From: CAMDTE01 sp964504345
GTDB lineage: Bacteria; Bacteroidota; Bacteroidia; Flavobacteriales; Schleiferiaceae
Assembly (NCBI GenBank): GCA_964504345.1
Contig: CAZDDX010000008.1
Location: 10,170 to 74,169 of the forward strand
DNA: 64,000 nucleotides
Reading direction: 5' to 3'
A model generated the notes under the pieces. That model was not told the DNA's origin, did no database searches, and was given only the letters and a program-made list of their open reading frames with translations. Of this stretch, positions 60,627-64,000 are shown piece by piece. Numbering within the stretch: the first letter of the stretch is position 1; each line of letters opens with the position of its first letter. A program made the position numbers and the translations under genes.

Positions 60627-62416
60627 GCCCGAATTTCTTTCTCTTTCAAATAGTTGAAAATCAACACCATACTCAACGTATCCAACCGGCAGTAATCGAG
60701 TAATTGGCGGGCCAAGGCCTCCCGTTCTTCGGTGGCGTCGCCGGGAATGCCAAACTGCAGTTGTTCGTAGGTGGTCATGGCTTGCGTGCCGTCCTTCACC
60801 CCGGAAAGCAACGAGTAGGGATCCGTCAGTCCGCCATTTTCGGTGGGTTGGTGCAAGCCAATTGCTTGCAAAAGCGCACGGTTCACTTGGGGTTGCTGCT
60901 CCGAGAGCACAGCGGGCAGCACGGCCTTGATGGAGGTTCGGTTTCCCATGCGGTGGTGGTAGTAATACCGCTTGACCACGTCGTCGTGGAGGTCCAATTG
61001 ACGCCAGCCGCCATCTTTTTCTTTAAGCACCCCCCGAAGCCAGTCCACCAGCTCCGAATCGTCCAGGTTGTCGAACTCCAGTTGCTCAATCAGCTGCTTG
61101 CGCAGTTGCGTGTTTTCGTAGGAACTCCAAGTGATCACCGTGCCGACGTCTCCCAGCACCTCCTTGAGGGCCGCGAGGAAGCGCGTGTTGGGAGATCCCT
61201 TTTCCGTGTTGAGGAATTCAAAGTGCTCCACCGGAGCTCCCTCGTGCGCTACTTTGTGGCAAGACCACTGAAAAAGCACAACGGACCGGTAGGGCATCAT
61301 GCCTTGGTGGAACGGAATGGCCGGCTGCACCGCTTCAAAATCAACGAAGTACATGGGGTACTCCGCCTTTTTGAGTTTATTGCGCCCCGCGTCGTCAAAA
61401 TGCTCGCGAACCCCATTCATTTGCAGCGCAGGGATTCCGTAAACGCGCGGCCCTTCTTTGCTTTGGAGCAAATCGGCCGGAATCTTGGTGAGATCGGACA
61501 ACCCATTGGCCACGTGCGGATTCAGCACCTTGGCGAAGGCCGCGTCTCTCCGGATGTTGAGGATATGCGGCTCAACGTCGGCATCCGCTCCCCAGCATTG
61601 AGCAAACCCACTGCGTTCCGAATTGCTGCCCTTCAACCGGAACTCGCACGTGCCGCACGCCATTTTGCGGGGGCTTTTGAAAGGTGCAAAATCGCTGGGA
61701 TTTTGCAGTGCCTGAACCATTACCTCTGACCTCCGCCAAACTTCTTCCTTGAGGGCGTCAACCTCCTTCTGCATGGAAACCGGCGGAAACAACAAACACT
61801 GGGCAATCAACTCGTCCACATCCCCGGTGTACGCAACGCCAACGCTCCCCTTGCTGGGGCCGGTACTTGTGGTCACCACAAAGTTGCCGTACAGCCCTTC
61901 CACTTCGTTACTGGTGTTCTTGTCGATCAAAGACAAGTACGGCGTTATGCTGCAATCGGGCAGCGCGCGCTCCACCACCGCCGTTTGGAAGGCCAAATCC
62001 TTGATTTTTCCCTCCAAAGACTTCAGTAATTTCTTGCGCTCGTCCCCATACCACTGCAACGAGTCAAACCCAGAACTTTTCACCTCAATGAGCTCAATGT
62101 TCTTGCCTTCTTTCCGCAATACGTCCACCCGAACCAGACGGCCCTCAACTTCAAACGTGGCCTCAAAAAGAACCCCGCGTTGGTTCGACTTCAGCCATTC
62201 CTTGGTTTTTTGAACCGCATGTTCCAACCCCTCTTCCAGCCCAATTTCCGTACCCGGCCCCAGGGTCAATTGAGCGAGGTAGCCCGTGATGTGCCCAATG
62301 CGCGCAAGGTAGTCCCGGTAGGAATTGTCGGCATTGCTGGGGTACTTATTCTTCTTAAAATAAAGCTTGGCCAGGCAATCGTCGGCCAAGATGAAATCGG
62401 ATTTTGTCAGTGCCAT
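60623..62416 (-). CDS. DUF2779 nuclease: Cas4-like domain plus DEDD exonuclease domain
   Basis: A 597-aa protein. The N-terminal half resembles a Cas4/PD-(D/E)xK nuclease: RVDVLRKE (D98) and ELIEVKSS (E111, K113), with a Cys at 14 and a C-terminal CGTC...C set that could hold an Fe-S cluster. The C-terminal half has DUF2779 features including YFVDFEA (DEDD-type first motif), TWSSYENTQLRKQ, and a final DYCRLDTLSMVLIF. Such proteins occur beside defence and repair genes and are usually uncharacterised. Exonuclease activity is inferred. It is the middle gene of a three-gene minus-strand set. Confidence 0.85.
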   Translation of the reverse strand: MALTKSDFILADDCLAKLYFKKNKYPSNADNSYRDYLARIGHITGYLAQLTLGPGTEIGLEEGLEHAVQKTKEWLKSNQRGVLFEATFEVEGRLVRVDVLRKEGKNIELIEVKSSGFDSLQWYGDERKKLLKSLEGKIKDLAFQTAVVERALPDCSITPYLSLIDKNTSNEVEGLYGNFVVTTSTGPSKGSVGVAYTGDVDELIAQCLLFPPVSMQKEVDALKEEVWRRSEVMVQALQNPSDFAPFKSPRKMACGTCEFRLKGSNSERSGFAQCWGADADVEPHILNIRRDAAFAKVLNPHVANGLSDLTKIPADLLQSKEGPRVYGIPALQMNGVREHFDDAGRNKLKKAEYPMYFVDFEAVQPAIPFHQGMMPYRSVVLFQWSCHKVAHEGAPVEHFEFLNTEKGSPNTRFLAALKEVLGDVGTVITWSSYENTQLRKQLIEQLEFDNLDDSELVDWLRGVLKEKDGGWRQLDLHDDVVKRYYYHHRMGNRTSIKAVLPAVLSEQQPQVNRALLQAIGLHQPTENGGLTDPYSLLSGVKDGTQAMTTYEQLQFGIPGDATEEREALARQLLDYCRLDTLSMVLIFNYLKEKEIRA

Positions 62417-62452
62417 GATGGGAGGTGTGAAGGGCGGAAGTGAACCGCCGGA

Positions 62453-63094
62453 TTAACTGATGTAGGTGGGGTGCGTGCGAACTTTTTTAAATTTTCCGTT
62501 GACGAAATTCACCTCGTATGCGGATCCCGATCCAATTTTTGGCATGGCCTGAAAACTGGAACAATAGTGAAAATCGCACTGTCGCGGTTGTACCTGAATG
62601 GCAATATGTTCGACTCCATATGCAATGGGGCGCGTCGGCATCGAAGCCGTTGATCTTGCATGAACCGACCGATCACCCGCAACGTCAAACGTTGCCAGCA
62701 CCTCTTTCTTCAAGGCCTTGGACTTCGCCAACAACTTCCAATCCGCAACTTGAATCCCCATGCGCTGCGCATAAATGCTTTGCGCCTTTTGGAATCTGCC
62801 GTGAATGCCTTTGGCCAACCGTAAATTGTTCTCCAAACCACCCAACTCTTGGTGTTGAGCCATAAAGTGCTTCAAATCTTTGAGGTCTTTCTCCAAGGAC
62901 TTCACAAAATCGTCCAACCGTTTTGCCTTTTTATCCACGTGTTCGTGCTCCGACATTGGAACCAAATCCGCGTCAACCGCATTCCGGTAAAAAGACAAAT
63001 GATATACCCTGGATTCCCGAAACAAGTAATCCGGAATCAATTCCAAAAAGGGCACCTCGCCCAAGTGGGCTCGAAGGAGTGGAATAAGTTCCAT
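62453..63094 (-). CDS. hypothetical protein upstream of the DUF2779 nuclease
   Basis: A 213-aa protein with a coiled-coil middle (DDFVKSLEKDLKDLKHFMAQ) and a beta-rich C-terminal part ending GSAYEVNFVNGKFKKVRT. No signal peptide or membrane helix. Starts at 63094 and precedes DUF2779 by 36 bp, so it is probably the first gene of that operon. Family not recognised. Confidence 0.65.
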   Translation of the reverse strand: MELIPLLRAHLGEVPFLELIPDYLFRESRVYHLSFYRNAVDADLVPMSEHEHVDKKAKRLDDFVKSLEKDLKDLKHFMAQHQELGGLENNLRLAKGIHGRFQKAQSIYAQRMGIQVADWKLLAKSKALKKEVLATFDVAGDRSVHARSTASMPTRPIAYGVEHIAIQVQPRQCDFHYCSSFQAMPKIGSGSAYEVNFVNGKFKKVRTHPTYIS

Positions 63095-63160
63095 GGGCTT
63101 TTTTTGATCCTTTATTCACTAGTGAATGCTTCTAAAGATAGACAATTCAACAAACCACCC

Positions 63161-63325
63161 TTACTTTTGAACGCGTTGTTTCAGCTGTTCGAAGTAATTT
63201 AACAGCACTTGTCCAAAGCACCATCCAAACAAAAAATGGGGCAGTAAAGAGTCCCAAACAAATCCCAGAAAAGTGAATAACACTCCTCCTAGAAGCATTA
63301 CGCCATTGGTAAATCGAATCTTCAT
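63161..63325 (-). CDS. possible 54-aa two-helix membrane protein
   Basis: The ATG at 63325 starts MKIRFTNGVMLLGGVLFTF, with two hydrophobic segments (MLLGGVLFTFLGFVW; HFLFGWCFGQVLLNYF) and a basic tail. A longer start at 63361 is less likely. The frame overlaps the first 50 bp of the plus-strand DUF6150 gene. The protein-like composition supports it, but the overlap lowers confidence. Confidence 0.4.
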   Translation of the reverse strand: MKIRFTNGVMLLGGVLFTFLGFVWDSLLPHFLFGWCFGQVLLNYFEQLKQRVQK

Positions 63326-63656
63326 TTCGTTCCTGTTACTTTTTTGTGTGCAAATACTCACTTTATCTGAAGCCCACGGTCAAATTGTCCGTTACATACA
63401 TAACGCACAAAAAGCAGAATATTATGTATTCGAAACTTCGGACAGTTCCCTAGCCACCTACTACGTCTACCGGGCAACCAGCCCGACGGAAGCCTTGAAA
63501 GAAGGGGTGTGGTACATCGTCGACGACCCCTTCCTCTACCGCGATAAGGCCATCCTCCTGCATCGCGTTAAATCAACCGCAACCGCAGATCTAATTGTCT
63601 ACTACGTCCGCAATCCCAAAAACGCGGGTAAGGCAAGGAGGAGAACTGGGAGATAA
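63273..63656 (+). CDS. DUF6150-like exported protein
   Basis: A 127-aa protein. Hydrophobic signal sequence (RIFISFLLLFCVQILTLSEAHG), then a conserved-looking domain (VRYIHNAQKAEYYVFETSD, YYVYRATSPTEAL, WYIVDDPFLYRDK, ADLIVYYVRN) of the DUF6150 type. Start options are the ATG at 63273 or a TTG at 63306, which would reduce overlap with the opposite-strand ORF. Function unknown. Confidence 0.7.
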   Translation: MNNTPPRSITPLVNRIFISFLLLFCVQILTLSEAHGQIVRYIHNAQKAEYYVFETSDSSLATYYVYRATSPTEALKEGVWYIVDDPFLYRDKAILLHRVKSTATADLIVYYVRNPKNAGKARRRTGR

Positions 63657-63811
63657 ACTTCTATTCTAATTATTAAAAACGGACCAGATTCAGCAACTCA
63701 AACATAATTAGCGCAACACGTGGTGTGCAAATAATTGTGTGAACGAAATACGTTGAAATGAAATTATTACTTTCACAGTACAACTATCGAACAATTAAAC
63801 AAAAGACCACA

Positions 63812-63949
63812 ATGCTCAAGCACAAATTACTCCTTTGTTCTATTTTATCCATCCTTTTGGTTGGATGCAGTGAGAATTATTCCAATGGCGAACGAATTGG
63901 CCTTGTGACACAATTTTCCAAACGCGGAATGATCTGGAAGACCTACTGA
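63812..63949 (+). pseudogene. truncated lipoprotein remnant
   Basis: From the ATG at 63812, 45 codons encode an SPII signal (LLLCSILSILLVGC) and then SENYSNGERIGLVTQFSKRG followed by MIWKTY and a TGA. Small lipoproteins with GERVG-VTKFS-KG-IWKTWEGEL continue for about 60 further residues; here the frame stops right after WKTY and the continuation is absent in all frames to the window end. I read it as a broken copy, though a genuine 45-aa lipoprotein cannot be excluded. Confidence 0.5.
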
Positions 63950-64000
63950 CCTCTTCCCTTGATTTAGTACGTTTCTAAACTAGAGTTTTTGGGCCCAAGT

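Overview
The window comes from a member of the Bacteroidota, probably a Flavobacteriales-like, polysaccharide-degrading organism. Support comes from C-terminal type IX secretion (T9SS) sorting domains (12601-14055, 29267-30250, 40644-41432), families typical of the phylum (GH97, GH92, DUF4403, Lacal_2735, FISUMP, NrtR-like NUDIX regulators), SPII lipoproteins, and start sites without obvious Shine-Dalgarno sequences. GC is high in the metabolic core (about 12-50 kb) and clearly lower in the accessory ends (1-12 kb and 50-64 kb). I saw no tRNA, rRNA, CRISPR array or recognisable transposase.

Layout. (1) 1-12.6 kb is an accessory block: a 5'-truncated gene, DUF4116-like and WG-like proteins, a pair of inverted small paralogs, an AAA+ ATPase with an N-terminal extension, a FISUMP surface protein, a membrane protein with an FtsK-gamma-like N-terminus, a lipoprotein and a TonB-C-like protein. 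(2) 12.6-17.7 kb holds a GH19 chitinase, an AlkB-type hydroxylase, a TacA/TacT-type toxin-antitoxin pair behind a perfect palindrome, and a QmcA/NfeD pair. (3) 17.9-29.1 kb is a tightly coupled eight-gene minus-strand operon for beta-glucan use: a TIM-barrel glycosidase, two outer-membrane beta-barrels, two probable glycan-binding proteins, a GH16 laminarinase, a GH3 beta-glucosidase and a degenerate NUDIX/NrtR-type regulator. It has no SusC/SusD pair. (4) 29.2-34.7 kb holds a T9SS protein with two starch-binding-like domains, a FucP-type sugar transporter and a GH97 alpha-glucosidase, suggesting alpha-glucan use. (5) 34.8-42.5 kb holds an XRE regulator, a cold-shock protein, DUF4403, a GH92 alpha-mannosidase, a T9SS protein, NlpC/P60 and YidD. 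(6) 42.5-50.4 kb holds envelope proteins, a 1,543-residue membrane protein with a degenerate NTPase-like core, a holin-like protein and a hotdog thioesterase. (7) 50.5-63.1 kb resembles a defence island: two adjacent giant STAND-type NTPases with related N-terminal domains carrying HEPN-like Rx4-5H motifs but entirely different C-terminal repeat arrays, followed by a minus-strand trio around a DUF2779 (Cas4-like plus DEDD) nuclease. (8) The right end carries a DUF6150 protein and a truncated lipoprotein.

Most notable signals: the tandem HEPN-STAND pair with its DNA-level-homogenised repeat array and internal G8 tract; a 21-bp-period repeat element present twice in opposite orientations, once in-frame inside GH97 and once intergenic; many GC-rich perfect hairpins with 3-nt loops both between and inside genes; and two tandem palindromes at 17805-17850.
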